A stretch of 64,000 nucleotides of DNA, taken from positions 62,001 through 126,000 of the forward strand of contig NZ_JAERSD010000007.1 of the NCBI RefSeq assembly GCF_017912555.1, written 5' to 3'. Each line of letters starts with the position of its first letter. Within the stretch, counting starts at the first letter, position 1. The notes below the pieces were generated by a model that searched no databases, had not been told where the DNA came from, and saw nothing but the letters and a program-made list of their open reading frames with translations. This document shows positions 50,969-60,520 of this stretch, in pieces. Source of the stretch: Bacillus sp. REN3 (GTDB lineage: Bacteria > Bacillota > Bacilli > Bacillales > Cytobacillaceae). The position numbers were made by a program, and so were the translations under genes.

Positions 50969-51526
50969 ATGAAAATACTATGGGACTTGGATGGCACAAT
51001 CCTTGATTCATGGCCGACGTTAGTGGAGGCCTTCACGATCCTCGCTAATAAGGATCTACCGTATGAGGAAGTGCTTCCGCGGCTGAAATATGGCACGGCA
51101 TATGAATATTACGGGGTGGATGAATCCAAAACAAGAGAATTCAGGGAAATCGAACGGACACTTGCCAATGACCGGAAACCATTATTTCCCTATGTGAAAG
51201 ACGTATTGTCCAGTTCTGCAGCGAATGTGCTCGTCACACACCGGAATCGGAAATCGACAGAGGAACTGCTCGAGTATTGGGATATTGGCCATTTTTTCGA
51301 AGAAGTCATCTGTCCGGCAGACGACGGCTATTCCGAGAAGCCCGACATCCATGCATATCAGTACCTGCATGATAAGTACCAGCTTGATATAGCGATTGGC
51401 GATCAGGAAACAGACCTGATCCCTGCCCGGAAAATCGGATTGAAGTCCTATTCCTATCGCGAACCGATCGAGATTGCGGACCATACGATCCACTGCTATT
51501 CCGAATTCCTGCAAACTGATCAGTAA
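50969..51526 (+). CDS. HAD-superfamily hydrolase
   Basis: A 185-residue phosphatase-like protein. Motif I is WDLDGTILDS (about 5–14) with the nucleophile Asp; motif II is VTHRN (Thr/Ser); the motif III lysine lies in YSEKPDIHAY; and motif IV is AIGDQETDLIPARKIG. The cap is a small helical insert after motif I, as in HAD-IA phosphoglycolate-phosphatase-like proteins. Substrate unknown. AAAGGAGG lies 11 bases before the ATG. It is divergent from the his operon and upstream of the MBL gene, possibly with it in a two-gene unit. Confidence 0.8.
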   Translation: MKILWDLDGTILDSWPTLVEAFTILANKDLPYEEVLPRLKYGTAYEYYGVDESKTREFREIERTLANDRKPLFPYVKDVLSSSAANVLVTHRNRKSTEELLEYWDIGHFFEEVICPADDGYSEKPDIHAYQYLHDKYQLDIAIGDQETDLIPARKIGLKSYSYREPIEIADHTIHCYSEFLQTDQ

Positions 51527-51592
51527 CCGGGTTTACACCATCACGGTTTTTTCCAGGCCGATCGGGGTAAAATGTGAACGGAGGTGCTGAAA

Positions 51593-52444
51593 ATGGCGAA
51601 TCAGGAACATGACATCTTCCTCCCTGTTACTTCGATTGGCAGCGGGGATATGGAGCGAATCACAGACGATCTCCATTGCTTGACCGTCCAGATTGTGAAT
51701 CTATGTTTTTTCGGCCAGCCAGGCGACCAGAATGAATGGGTCCTGATTGACGCAGGAATGCCGAAATCCTCTCATCTCATCATCGAGAAAGCGGAAGAGC
51801 TATTCGGTAAAGACAATCCGCCAAGGGCCATCATCCTCACCCACGGGCATTTTGACCATGTCGGAGCGCTTGCGGACCTGCTGGTTCACTGGGATGTTGA
51901 TGTATACGCCCACGAACTCGAGCTTCCGTATCTATCAGGAAAAAAAGATTATCCCGAACCGGATCCGACTGTCGAAGGCGGGATGCTCGCGAAAATATCC
52001 AAGCTATATCCGAATGAAGCGCTTGATATCGGAAGAAACCTTAACAATCTTCCGTACAGCGGTGCCGTTCCACAAATGGAAGGCTGGCGCTGGATCCATA
52101 CACCAGGACATACTCAGGGACATGTTTCTCTTTTCCGTGACTCAGACCGTACGATGATTGTGGGAGATGCGTTTGTCACTGTCAAACAGGAATCGCTTTA
52201 TAAAGTCATCACCCAGAAAAAAGAAATCAGCGGACCTCCGCGCTATTTGACTCCTGACTGGACTGCAGCCAGAAGATCGGTTGAGGAACTGTACGCCCTC
52301 CGGCCGCTAAGAGCCGTCACTGGACATGGCAAACCGATGGAGGGGAAAGAACTGCACGAGAGCCTTGATTTGCTTGTCAGGGATTTTGATAAGATTGCGA
52401 TACCGGACTACGGAGAATTCGTAGATGGAAAAAGAAAAGATTGA
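51593..52444 (+). CDS. Metallo-beta-lactamase-fold hydrolase
   Basis: A 283-residue MBL-fold protein. Zinc motif LTHGHFDHVG (HxHxDH) lies at about 80–89, a further His in IHTPGHTQGHVSLF, an Asp ligand in MIVGDAF, and the last His in VTGHGKPMEG. Such proteins hydrolyse varied esters, lactones or thioesters; this one resembles the YobT/YflN type. The ATG at 51,593 has GGAGGTG 6 bases upstream. A bidirectional terminator follows. Confidence 0.8.
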   Translation: MANQEHDIFLPVTSIGSGDMERITDDLHCLTVQIVNLCFFGQPGDQNEWVLIDAGMPKSSHLIIEKAEELFGKDNPPRAIILTHGHFDHVGALADLLVHWDVDVYAHELELPYLSGKKDYPEPDPTVEGGMLAKISKLYPNEALDIGRNLNNLPYSGAVPQMEGWRWIHTPGHTQGHVSLFRDSDRTMIVGDAFVTVKQESLYKVITQKKEISGPPRYLTPDWTAARRSVEELYALRPLRAVTGHGKPMEGKELHESLDLLVRDFDKIAIPDYGEFVDGKRKD

Positions 52445-52534
52445 TACAAGCTGCCTGTACGTTTCGTGCAGTTGCTTTTATAAAGGTACTGGGGACTTTG
52501 ATGGATCTTCCGTTACCTGTTTGTACCCTGCAAC

Positions 52535-52576
52535 AAAAAAAGCGAAACGGCGCATTAATCCCGTTTCGCTTTTTTG
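52535..52576. terminator. Bidirectional terminator
   Basis: AAAAAAGCGAAACGG and CCGTTTCGCTTTTTT, 15-bp stem around a 10-base loop. It separates the MBL gene from the convergent acyltransferase gene. Confidence 0.9.
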
Positions 52577-52580
52577 CTGT

Positions 52581-53120
52581 TCATTTTTTCTGAGGTATCC
52601 CGTAAATCTCATCTTCAGCCCAGCGTTTTTCGAGCTCTTCCTTGGTATAGATGACGCGCATCGGATTGCCGCCGACGAAGGCGCCGGCTGGAACATCTTT
52701 ATGGACGAGCGTCCCGGCGGAAATGATGGCTCCATCGCCAATGGTGATGCCCGGCATGATAGTCGAGTTGGCACCGATCATCACTTCGCTTCCGATTTTG
52801 ACATTGCCGAGGCGGTATTCCTTGATTAAATACTCATGTGCAAGGATGGTCGTATTGTAGCCGATCACCGTATTGCGGCCCACACTGATTTTTTCCGGGA
52901 ACATGACATCCAGCATTACCATCAGCGCGAATGATGTCTGGCTGCCGACCTCCATCCTTAAAAAAGTGCGGTAAAGCCAGTTTTTCACGCCAAGGAATGG
53001 AGTGTAGCGCGCAAGCTGGATTACGATGAAATTCTTGACAACCTTCCAGAACGGAACCGTTTTATAAACATGCCAGAGCGAATTGGCCCCTTCCACACGA
53101 TAACGCGTCGTCTTCCTCAT
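52581..53120 (-). CDS. yvoF: Hexapeptide-repeat acyltransferase (YvoF-like)
   Basis: A 179-residue left-handed beta-helix acyltransferase of the maltose/galactoside O-acetyltransferase type. Imperfect hexapeptide repeats run from about residue 75 (ISVGRNTVIGYNTTILAHEY) to about 150 (GNVKIGSEVMIGANSTIMPG, GDGAIISAGTLVHKD). The basic N-terminus has amphipathic helices. It is the last gene of the hprK–lgt–yvoD–ppaX–yvoF operon, as in B. subtilis, starting 2 bases after ppaX. Acceptor unknown; cell-surface sugar acetylation is possible. Confidence 0.87.
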   Translation of the reverse strand: MRKTTRYRVEGANSLWHVYKTVPFWKVVKNFIVIQLARYTPFLGVKNWLYRTFLRMEVGSQTSFALMVMLDVMFPEKISVGRNTVIGYNTTILAHEYLIKEYRLGNVKIGSEVMIGANSTIMPGITIGDGAIISAGTLVHKDVPAGAFVGGNPMRVIYTKEELEKRWAEDEIYGIPQKK

Positions 53121-53121
53121 T

Positions 53122-53766
53122 TTACACCCCGAGAATCGGCAGGATATCCGCCATATTTTCTAAAATGTAATCAGGATTGTACTTTTCAAGATGCTCTCTT
53201 CCCTTGATCGACCAGGCGACGCCAGCTGTTTTTGTGCCAGTGTTTTTCCCGCCAAGGATATCATGGTGATTGTCACCGACCATGATGGCGCGTTCCGGGG
53301 TTGAACCAAGCATTTCCAGTGCCTTTAAAAGCGGCTCCGGATCAGGCTTGGGCTTTTCCACATGATCAAGTGCGACAACGACTTCAAAAAATTCATCAAG
53401 CCCGGTAAGCTTCAAGCCTTTTTGGACCACATCCGAAAGTTTCGTCGTGACAATCCCGAGTTCAAAACCGTTTTCCTTCAGGGTCCGGACCGTTTCATAG
53501 ACGCCCGCGAACTCTTTCACAAGCATGTCATGGTTCTCGAGATTGTAGGTCCGGTAAGTCTTGATCATCTCTTCATAGCCATCCGGCCTTAGCTTTTCGA
53601 ACGTCTCCTGCAGCGAAGGCCCTAAAAAGGGCAGGACATCCTCACGCCCATACTGGCCTGGAAAATAGGTTTCCATCGTATGGAGGAATGATGAAACAAT
53701 CAATTCATTTGTATCTATCAATGTCCCGTCAAGATCGAACAGGACAGTGTCTATTTTATTGCTCAT
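53122..53766 (-). CDS. ppaX: Pyrophosphatase PpaX
   Basis: A 214-residue HAD-type pyrophosphatase. It removes pyrophosphate made when HprK dephosphorylates HPr-Ser-P. Motif [14 protein letters not shown] holds the nucleophile, motif II lies in GIVTTKLSD, the motif III lysine in [13 protein letters not shown], and motif IV in [14 protein letters not shown]. The ATG at 53,766 has AAAGGAAG 6 bases upstream; the longer in-frame extension lacks a site. It overlaps yvoD by 11 bases. Confidence 0.92.
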   Translation of the reverse strand: MSNKIDTVLFDLDGTLIDTNELIVSSFLHTMETYFPGQYGREDVLPFLGPSLQETFEKLRPDGYEEMIKTYRTYNLENHDMLVKEFAGVYETVRTLKENGFELGIVTTKLSDVVQKGLKLTGLDEFFEVVVALDHVEKPKPDPEPLLKALEMLGSTPERAIMVGDNHHDILGGKNTGTKTAGVAWSIKGREHLEKYNPDYILENMADILPILGV

Positions 53767-54700
53767 ATACTGCTTCCTTTCTTTTTGATAGTTCAGCCCG
53801 TTTCCAGAGGATTGCCACAGCCATGGTAAGCGATACTGCCACACCGAGGCGGATCAGCAGCAGCGGCAGTACCGGGATGCCAAGCGGGACGAAAATCAAT
53901 GTATCCTCGACGACCGCGTGGCAGGCAACGAGGAAAATGAACGCAATCGTCACATCTTTCTTGCTTACCCCATCCTCCTGTACAGCCTGGATCATGACGC
54001 CAGCGCCGTAGGCGAGGCCGAACAGCAGCCCAGCCGCCAGCGTCGTCGAAGTGTTTTCCTTCATTCCAAGCGCTTTTGTCACCGGCGCCATCCACCTTGA
54101 GAACACGGCAAGCCATTGCTTATCCTTCATGATTTGGACGAAAACCATCAGCGGGATGACGATGACCGCGAGCTGGAAAATTCCCATTCCCGCTTTCGTG
54201 ACACTGTCAAGCAGGATCGGCCCGAACCCATTCACCGTTTCCATTTTTGCAGGAATCATCCCGTACTTAGCCATTTCCGATCCCCCATGCCAAATGAGGT
54301 TGATGAAGATGGCAGAAGCGAATGCCAATCCAAGACGGACGAACACGATGATCCACAGCTTAACGCCAACTTTGAGAGCGACGCTTGATTCAACGAACAT
54401 ATTATGCGAAAAACTCAGCATCACTGCGATGATGAAGACTTCTTTCACCGTTAAGTCAAGTGACAGAATCGCTCCGATGGCAGCGTACAAATTAAGGAAG
54501 TTCCCGATCACAAGCGGGATCGCCGCATCCCCGGACAGGCCTAACAGCGACATCAGCGGGGTGATTGCCTCTATGAGCCATGGCAGGATAGGCGTATATT
54601 GCAGGATCGAAACGATCAAGGTGACCGGAAAAATGACCTTCCCAAGCGCCCATGTCGTCTTCAAGCCGACAATCAACCCGTTTTTCAATGTTGAAACCAT
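53756..54700 (-). CDS. yvoD: Nucleoside recognition (Gate) domain membrane protein YvoD
   Basis: A 314-residue membrane protein with about eight transmembrane segments. Two Gate-domain repeats are visible: the N-terminal half (around 15–150, [36 protein letters not shown]) and the C-terminal half (around 170–300, [18 protein letters not shown]). Function unknown; Gate proteins include spore maturation factors and transporters. Conserved in the hprK operon of bacilli between lgt and ppaX. Confidence 0.86.
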   Translation of the reverse strand: MVSTLKNGLIVGLKTTWALGKVIFPVTLIVSILQYTPILPWLIEAITPLMSLLGLSGDAAIPLVIGNFLNLYAAIGAILSLDLTVKEVFIIAVMLSFSHNMFVESSVALKVGVKLWIIVFVRLGLAFASAIFINLIWHGGSEMAKYGMIPAKMETVNGFGPILLDSVTKAGMGIFQLAVIVIPLMVFVQIMKDKQWLAVFSRWMAPVTKALGMKENTSTTLAAGLLFGLAYGAGVMIQAVQEDGVSKKDVTIAFIFLVACHAVVEDTLIFVPLGIPVLPLLLIRLGVAVSLTMAVAILWKRAELSKRKEAVYEQ

Positions 54701-54757
54701 CGAAGCACCTCTCCCCTTTCCAAGAGTTCACAATATGGTATGGATCCCCTCTGGAAC

Positions 54758-55576
54758 TTAATTCGTTTTTTCCAAGTATCGTATCTTTGAATAACCCTTA
54801 ACCCTTCTGTATACCCATACAGCTGCCGCTGCGGCGATCAGGACTATCGAAATCGTCTGGGCCATCCGCAATGTATCCGTCAGCATTAGGCTGTCCGTAC
54901 GCATGCCTTCCACAAAGAAACGGCCAATTGAATACCAGATGATATAGCTGAGGAAAATTTCCCCGCGACCTGGATTGACCCTGCGAAGTGACATCAGCAG
55001 GATGAAACCTAGCAGATTCCAGACAGATTCGTATAAAAATGTCGGATGGTAATAGGCGCCATTAATGTACATCTGGTTAATGATGAATTCAGGAAGATGG
55101 AGGTTCTCCAAAAACGCCCTGCTCACTTCCCCGCCATGCGCCTCCTGGTTCATGAAGTTCCCCCAGCGGCCGATCACCTGGCCGATGATCAGGCTCGGAG
55201 CGGCGATATCAGCCAGCTTCCAGAATGACACGTTTCTTGATCGGGCAAACACGTAAGCAGTTGCCACCGCCCCGATCAAAGCTCCATGGATGGCAATTCC
55301 GCCATTCCAGATTTGCGGGATTTCCGCAGGGTGCTGGCTATAGTAGTCCCATTGAAAGATGACATAATAGATGCGTGCGCAAATAATTGAAATCGGGATT
55401 GCCCACAGCATCAAATCGGCAAAAATATCTTTTGGCAAGCCTCGGCGTTCGCCTTCCCTGATCGCAAGCCACAGGGCAATCGCAATTCCTGCTCCAATGA
55501 TGATGCCATACCAGTACACCTGGATCGGTCCAAGTGAAAAGGCGACCGGATCAAGCGGTTGAATGTTTTTTTCCAT
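54758..55576 (-). CDS. lgt: Prolipoprotein diacylglyceryl transferase
   Basis: A 272-residue, seven-transmembrane enzyme that transfers diacylglycerol to the lipobox Cys of prolipoproteins. Signature [14 protein letters not shown] (about 137–150) contains the family-invariant Arg and Asn; [13 protein letters not shown] holds a second conserved His; [12 protein letters not shown] lies in the later cytoplasmic loop. Gene is intact, 47 bases downstream of hprK, in the normal bacillar position. Confidence 0.95.
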   Translation of the reverse strand: MEKNIQPLDPVAFSLGPIQVYWYGIIIGAGIAIALWLAIREGERRGLPKDIFADLMLWAIPISIICARIYYVIFQWDYYSQHPAEIPQIWNGGIAIHGALIGAVATAYVFARSRNVSFWKLADIAAPSLIIGQVIGRWGNFMNQEAHGGEVSRAFLENLHLPEFIINQMYINGAYYHPTFLYESVWNLLGFILLMSLRRVNPGRGEIFLSYIIWYSIGRFFVEGMRTDSLMLTDTLRMAQTISIVLIAAAAAVWVYRRVKGYSKIRYLEKTN

Positions 55577-55623
55577 TTCATTTCCCCTTTTTCATTATCG
55601 AAATAAAGACACCTGGTCAAAAA

Positions 55624-56559
55624 TCACATGTCTTCCTGGTCCCCTTCTTCAATGACGTCAGCCAGCCTGCTTGTGAACTGCTCAGCTGCATTGACGCCCA
55701 TCCTCTTCAGCCTGAAGTTCATTGCGGCAACTTCGATGATGACTGCCAAGTTCCGTCCAGGACGGACAGGGACAGTCAGCTTGGTGATTTCTGTGTCGAT
55801 AATCTTCATTTTTTCCTCATCAAGGCCAAGACGGTCATAAGACTTCTTCTGATCCCAGATTTCAAGATTGATTATCAGGGAAATGCGCTTATGGCTTCTT
55901 ACCGCACCAGCCCCGAACAGCGTCATGACATTGATGATTCCAAGGCCGCGGATTTCAAGGAGATGCTCGATCAATTCAGGTGAATTGCCGACAAGCGTCC
56001 CTAAATCCTCCTGGCGGATTTCCACGCAATCATCGGCGACGAGCCTGTGGCCGCGCTTGACGAGTTCAAGCGCGGTTTCACTTTTACCGACGCCACTTTT
56101 GCCTGTGATCAGGACACCGATTCCATAAACATCGACAAGCACTCCATGGACTGCCGTGGTTGGGGCAAGCTTGCTTTCAAGAAAATTCGTCAAATGGCTC
56201 GAAAGCCTTGTTGTTTTCAGGTCCGACCTCATGACCGGAACCGACTCATGTTCAGCTGCTTCAATCAGTTCGGCTGGAACTTCCATATTCCTTGTCACGA
56301 TGATGCCGGGCGTAATGTCGGTGCATAGCTTCTCCATCCGCGACACACGCTCACTCGGGTTAAGCTTTTCAAAAAAGCTCAGTTCAGTCTTTCCAAGCAG
56401 CTGAAGGCGCTCAGCCGGGTAATATTCGAAGTAACCCGCTATTTCAAGGCCTGGCCTCGAGATATCACTTGTTATAATCGGCCGATTGACCCCTTCCTCC
56501 CCGCTCAGCAGCTCCATGTTGAATTTTTCTATTATATCTTTAGTGCGAACCTTTGCCAA
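55624..56559 (-). CDS. hprK: HPr kinase/phosphorylase
   Basis: A 311-residue bifunctional enzyme that phosphorylates and dephosphorylates Ser46 of HPr and Crh (gene at 36,715) in response to fructose-1,6-bisphosphate and phosphate. Walker A is GKSGVGKSE (about 154–162), and the HprK signature is [15 protein letters not shown] (about 202–216). I start at the TTG at 56,559: AAAGGAGG lies 6 bases upstream, giving the 310-residue length of the family. It opens the operon with lgt, yvoD, ppaX and yvoF, and is divergent from the MurP-like PTS gene. Confidence 0.93.
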   Translation of the reverse strand: MAKVRTKDIIEKFNMELLSGEEGVNRPIITSDISRPGLEIAGYFEYYPAERLQLLGKTELSFFEKLNPSERVSRMEKLCTDITPGIIVTRNMEVPAELIEAAEHESVPVMRSDLKTTRLSSHLTNFLESKLAPTTAVHGVLVDVYGIGVLITGKSGVGKSETALELVKRGHRLVADDCVEIRQEDLGTLVGNSPELIEHLLEIRGLGIINVMTLFGAGAVRSHKRISLIINLEIWDQKKSYDRLGLDEEKMKIIDTEITKLTVPVRPGRNLAVIIEVAAMNFRLKRMGVNAAEQFTSRLADVIEEGDQEDM

Positions 56560-56691
56560 AGAAATTCCTCCTTTGTCTCGCATATTCCTTCTCACTTGAA
56601 TGCAATATTATATATTTTAGCACTTTTTCACTCATAACCAAATACAAGGGTCCTAAAAACGAGCGAAAGAGAAAATTATTTCCAACTTAAC

Positions 56692-56752
56692 TGGTATATA
56701 CTACCATAAAACACTGTTTATTTTTTAGAAAAAAGGTATAGACAACTATACT
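56692..56752 (+). promoter_or_regulatory. Promoter with NagR-like operator upstream of the murP-like gene
   Basis: TTTAGA (56,724–56,729), 17-base spacer, TATACT (56,747–56,752). GGTATAGACAAC in the spacer matches the dre site of NagR (consensus core TGGTNTAGACCA), and the same core recurs before nagA. A second palindrome, TGGTATATACTACCA, lies at 56,692–56,706. Confidence 0.6.
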
Positions 56753-56824
56753 ATTATATTGCTATTATCGAACTGTAAGCGAATACATCCTATAGACATT
56801 TTTATTAACAAGGGGGAAAACACC

Positions 56825-58198
56825 ATGCGTAAAGAAGAACGCCTGGCAAAAGAGATTATCGAACAGCTTGGCGGCGCGGACAACATTATGGATGTTGCTT
56901 CGTGCATGACCCGTCTTCGTGTCCGGCCGGCAGACCCTAGCAAAGTCGATATCGCCGCAATCAAAAAAATCGATGGCGTGCTTGGCCTGGTCGAACAGGA
57001 AACATTGCAAATCATCCTGGGACCTGGCATTGTCACCAAAGTGGCGAATGAAGTTTCCGAGATTACCGGAAAGACCGCAAAGCTTGTGGATGAAGAGGAT
57101 GGGAACTCGTTCGAAGGACTTGCAGACCGCACGAAAGCCGATCTGAAACAAAAGAACGCCACTCCTTTCAAGCTATTTTTAAGAAGGATCGCCAGCATCT
57201 TCATTCCGCTGATTCCAGCGATTGTCGCTTCTGGTCTGATTGCTGGAATCACGAACGTCGTCGTCCGTTCAGGCGCCGACCCAGAATCGACGATCATCCA
57301 GTTCCTGAATTTGATTGGCTGGGGAATTTTTGGCTATCTTGGTGTATTCGTCGGGATCAATACTGCCCGCGAATTCGGGGGATCTCCTGCCCTTGGCGGT
57401 GCTGCCGGCATCCTGCTTATCAATCCAGGCCTAGCGAACATCACTCTGTTTGGTGAAGCACTTGTTCCTGGTCGTGGTGGTTTGATTGGCGTCATGCTTG
57501 CTGCAGCGTTCATTGCCATACTGGAAAAAAGGATCCGTAAATTCATTCCGTCCTCATTGGATATCATTATTACTCCTACTCTTTCCTTATTGATTACTGG
57601 CATTGCGACTCTATTCGTACTCCAGCCTGTCGGCGGCTTCATTTCCGACTTGATCACCAAAGGTTTGCTCTCATTGCTTGATATCGGTGGCATCCTTGCG
57701 GGATTGGTCCTTGCCGGCACATTCCTGCCGCTTGTCGTAACTGGTCTGCACCAGGGCTTGACTCCGGTGCATATGGAATTGATCAACACAATCGGCGATG
57801 ACCCGCTTCTGCCAATCCTGGCAATGGGCGGCGCTGGCCAGGTCGGAGCTGCATTCGCGATTTATTTCAAGACAAAGAACGAACGTTTGAAGAAGGTTAT
57901 CAAGGGCGGACTTCCTGTCGGCATTCTTGGAATCGGCGAGCCGCTGATCTTTGGTGTCACACTGCCGCTCGGCCGTCCATTCCTGACCGCGTGCCTTGGC
58001 GCAGCTGTCGGCGGAGCTTTCCAGGCTTTCTTTAAAATCGCAACGATCGCGATCGGCGTTTCAGGCATCCCACTAGCCTTCCTGGTAAAGGATAACCAAA
58101 TCCTCTTGTACCTGATTGGCTTGCTGATCGCCTATGTATTTGGCTTCCTCTTCACATGGCTGTTTGGCTTCAAAGAGGAAATGGCTAAAGGTATCTAA
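56825..58198 (+). CDS. murP: PTS EIIBC component, MurNAc type (MurP-like)
   Basis: A 457-residue sugar permease of the glucose/sucrose/MurNAc PTS family. The EIIB domain (about 1–90) carries the phosphocysteine in VASCMTRLRV (Cys about 28). EIIC (about 110–455) has about ten transmembrane segments with GIGEPLIFGVTLPLGRPF as signature. There is no EIIA domain, so phosphate must come from an EIIA encoded elsewhere, as known for MurP. It imports and 6-phosphorylates MurNAc or MurNAc-GlcNAc; MupG and MurQ follow on the same strand, which favours that substrate over glucose or sucrose. I start at the ATG at 56,825 after AAGGGGG. An attenuator-like hairpin follows. Confidence 0.85.
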   Translation: MRKEERLAKEIIEQLGGADNIMDVASCMTRLRVRPADPSKVDIAAIKKIDGVLGLVEQETLQIILGPGIVTKVANEVSEITGKTAKLVDEEDGNSFEGLADRTKADLKQKNATPFKLFLRRIASIFIPLIPAIVASGLIAGITNVVVRSGADPESTIIQFLNLIGWGIFGYLGVFVGINTAREFGGSPALGGAAGILLINPGLANITLFGEALVPGRGGLIGVMLAAAFIAILEKRIRKFIPSSLDIIITPTLSLLITGIATLFVLQPVGGFISDLITKGLLSLLDIGGILAGLVLAGTFLPLVVTGLHQGLTPVHMELINTIGDDPLLPILAMGGAGQVGAAFAIYFKTKNERLKKVIKGGLPVGILGIGEPLIFGVTLPLGRPFLTACLGAAVGGAFQAFFKIATIAIGVSGIPLAFLVKDNQILLYLIGLLIAYVFGFLFTWLFGFKEEMAKGI

Positions 58199-58209
58199 TA
58201 AAATAAAGG

Positions 58210-58246
58210 CGAAGGAGGAAGACTGCTTTCCTCCTTTCTTCTTTTC
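58210..58246 (+). terminator. Hairpin between murP and mupG
   Basis: AAGGAGGAA and TTCCTCCTT, 9-bp stem around GACTGCTT, then TCTTCTTTT. It is a possible partial terminator that would lower mupG–murQ relative to murP. Confidence 0.6.
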
Positions 58247-58271
58247 CGGCAAAATGATTGGAGGGATTTCC

Positions 58272-59330
58272 TTGCTAGGCATTTCCGTTTATTTGAACAA
58301 GGGTCGCATGGAACAGAACGCAGCCTGGATTGAAAAAACTGCAGGCTATGGATTCAAGTCGATCTTCACTTCCCTGCATATCCCGGAAGACAATCCGGCA
58401 GATTACAGGGATCTTTTACAGAAGCTCGGAGCATTGGCCAAACAGTTCGATATGGAGCTGATGGCGGATGTATCGCCCCGTTCCCTCGAGTATCTTGGCC
58501 TTGACTGGAACAGCTACGGGACTTTGCTTGACTGGGGACTTTCGGGGATCAGGGCAGATTATGGCTTCACCCGGGAACAAATCGTCACGCTGTCAGGAAA
58601 GATGAAGATAGGAATCAATGCCAGCACCATACCAACAGAAGAACTGTCGGACTGGCTTGCTTCCGGGTTAAGAGCAGAAAATGTCGAAGCCTGGCACAAT
58701 TTTTATCCGCGGCCTGAAACCGGATTGGACAAAGCTTTCCTTATTGAAAGAAACAGGATGTTCCGCTCGATGGGGATTACGACGATGGCTTTCATCCCTG
58801 GTGACGGTGACCTGCGCGGACCGATGTTTGCCGGGCTGCCTTCACTTGAAGAACACCGCGAACATTCTCCGCATATTGCCGCAGCCGAGCTGATGTTTTC
58901 AGGTTTTACTGATAAAATCCTGATTGGCGACCATACTGTGAGCGATGAACAATTGGAGCTGCTTGCGTTCCTCAGCAAAGGCATCGTTCCTCTCCGGATG
59001 GCAGTTTCCAATAAACAACAGCTGCCTGTTTCACCGCTGACCAACAGGATGGATCCAGCCCGGGATGTCATCCGTGCCGTTGAATCCAGGTCTTTCGCCC
59101 AGATAGGAGACAGACAGATCGCACCAGGAAACCAGCAGAAACGACTGCGCGGGACTGTGACGATCGACAATGAGATGTATGGCCGTTATGCAGGTGAACT
59201 GCAGATTGCCATCCATGACCTGCCAAAGGACGATAAAGTGAACTGCATTGGAAACATCATCGCTCAAGACCTTCCCCTGCTCCAGCAGATTAAAGCAGGC
59301 GGAAAATTCCAATTTATTGTGAGGGATTGA
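58272..59330 (+). CDS. mupG: 6-phospho-N-acetylmuramidase MupG (DUF871)
   Basis: A 352-residue protein of the DUF871/MupG family. It hydrolyses MurNAc-6-P-GlcNAc, the product of PTS import, to MurNAc-6-P and GlcNAc. An N-terminal TIM barrel (about 1–240) holds LGISVYLNKG, MADVSPRSLEYLGLDW, and IRADYGFTREQI; a C-terminal cyclophilin-like domain (about 250–352) ends in LQQIKAGGKFQFIVRD. The TTG at 58,272 has GGAGGG 6 bases upstream; an in-frame ATG six codons earlier lies in front of that site. Two bases separate it from murQ. Confidence 0.87.
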   Translation: MLGISVYLNKGRMEQNAAWIEKTAGYGFKSIFTSLHIPEDNPADYRDLLQKLGALAKQFDMELMADVSPRSLEYLGLDWNSYGTLLDWGLSGIRADYGFTREQIVTLSGKMKIGINASTIPTEELSDWLASGLRAENVEAWHNFYPRPETGLDKAFLIERNRMFRSMGITTMAFIPGDGDLRGPMFAGLPSLEEHREHSPHIAAAELMFSGFTDKILIGDHTVSDEQLELLAFLSKGIVPLRMAVSNKQQLPVSPLTNRMDPARDVIRAVESRSFAQIGDRQIAPGNQQKRLRGTVTIDNEMYGRYAGELQIAIHDLPKDDKVNCIGNIIAQDLPLLQQIKAGGKFQFIVRD

Positions 59331-59331
59331 A

Positions 59332-60240
59332 ATGAATATCACGAAGCTTAATACAGAACAGCAAAATCCGAAAACAATGAATATTGACCAGATGTCGACC
59401 GAAGAAATCATCACTGTCATCAACCAGGAAGACACCATTGTGCCGAATGTACTCGCAAGACAGATCCCGGTCATTGCCGAGGTTGTGGATGAAATTGTCG
59501 CCAGGTTCAAAAGAGGCGGACGGTTGATATATGTCGGCGCAGGAACTTCCGGCCGGCTGGGAATCATCGATGCTTCAGAATGCCCTCCTACATATGGAAC
59601 CGATCCTGAACTTGTCGTCGGGATCATCGCCGGGGGAAAAGAAGCCATGACCGAAGCAATCGAAGGGGTCGAGGATGACATCGAACAGGGCCGGACTGAC
59701 ATGGAAAACATCCACGTTTCGGAAAAGGATATCGTTGTCGGCATCGCAGCAAGCGGGCGGACACCATACACGATTGGCGCACTCGAATACGCGAAGCAAA
59801 AAGGGGCAAGGACAGTCTCCGTTGTCTGCAGCAAGGATTCCAAAATGGAGAAAGTTACAGATTACGCGATAGCGGCTGTCGTCGGCCCAGAAGTCATCAC
59901 CGGATCGACAAGAATGAAAGCTGGAACCGCTCAAAAGCTGATCCTGAATATGCTTTCAACTGCCTCCATGATCAAAATGGGCAAGGTGTACGGCAATCTG
60001 ATGGTTGATGTCCAGATGACGAACGAAAAGCTGCATAATCGGGCCGTCAATATCGTTAAGATGGCGACGGACGCGTCAGACGACGAAGCCAAGGCGGCGA
60101 TTAAAGACCAGAACGGCCATACAAAAGCCGCGATCCTGCAAATCATCACTGGATTGAAAGCTGCCGAGGCAAAAGCGCTGCTTGAAAAACATGAAGGCTA
60201 CCTGCGACAAGCAATCAGCGAACATTACGAAGGAAAATGA
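59332..60240 (+). CDS. murQ: N-acetylmuramic acid 6-phosphate etherase
   Basis: A 302-residue SIS-domain enzyme that cleaves the lactyl ether of MurNAc-6-P to give GlcNAc-6-P. The substrate loop is VGAGTSGRLGIIDASECPPT (about 65–84) with the conserved Ser-Gly-Arg; VGIAASGRTPYTIGAL and STRMKAGTAQKLILNMLST complete the site. A C-terminal helical UBA-like tail (about 240–302) is present. It gives substrate to NagA, whose gene is 280 bases downstream. A strong terminator follows it. Confidence 0.95.
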   Translation: MNITKLNTEQQNPKTMNIDQMSTEEIITVINQEDTIVPNVLARQIPVIAEVVDEIVARFKRGGRLIYVGAGTSGRLGIIDASECPPTYGTDPELVVGIIAGGKEAMTEAIEGVEDDIEQGRTDMENIHVSEKDIVVGIAASGRTPYTIGALEYAKQKGARTVSVVCSKDSKMEKVTDYAIAAVVGPEVITGSTRMKAGTAQKLILNMLSTASMIKMGKVYGNLMVDVQMTNEKLHNRAVNIVKMATDASDDEAKAAIKDQNGHTKAAILQIITGLKAAEAKALLEKHEGYLRQAISEHYEGK

Positions 60241-60364
60241 TGGCCACTGATCAATCCGAGGCTTGCCGAAGTACTCCGTTCTTCTTCCAACCGGAATGGC
60301 GCATGTTTCCTTCCGATGACGCCATCAACGGACCTTTCGAAGACTCGATTCTTAACTCGATAAA

Positions 60365-60389
60365 GAGCGGAGGCAGCCTCCGCTTTTTC
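60365..60389 (+). terminator. Terminator after murQ
   Basis: AGCGGAGGC, then GCCTCCGCT after a single A, followed by TTTTT. It ends the murP–mupG–murQ unit. Confidence 0.8.
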
Positions 60390-60430
60390 ATCTGTATAGA
60401 CCATTTGTTCGATAGTCAATAGGGGTTTTC

Positions 60431-60466
60431 ACTGGTATAGACAAGCTATCTCAACAAGACTATAAT
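60431..60466 (+). promoter_or_regulatory. Promoter and NagR-like operator of nagA
   Basis: TAGACA (60,438–60,443), 17-base spacer, TATAAT (60,461–60,466). ACTGGTATAGACAAGCT (60,431–60,447) covers the –35 and matches the dre site core; a bound repressor would block polymerase. The same GGTATAGACAA core lies before murP. Confidence 0.7.
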
Positions 60467-60520
60467 GGAACTATAGAGGGTATAAGAAAATTGGATAATA
60501 CAATGAATCAGGTGATGAAG

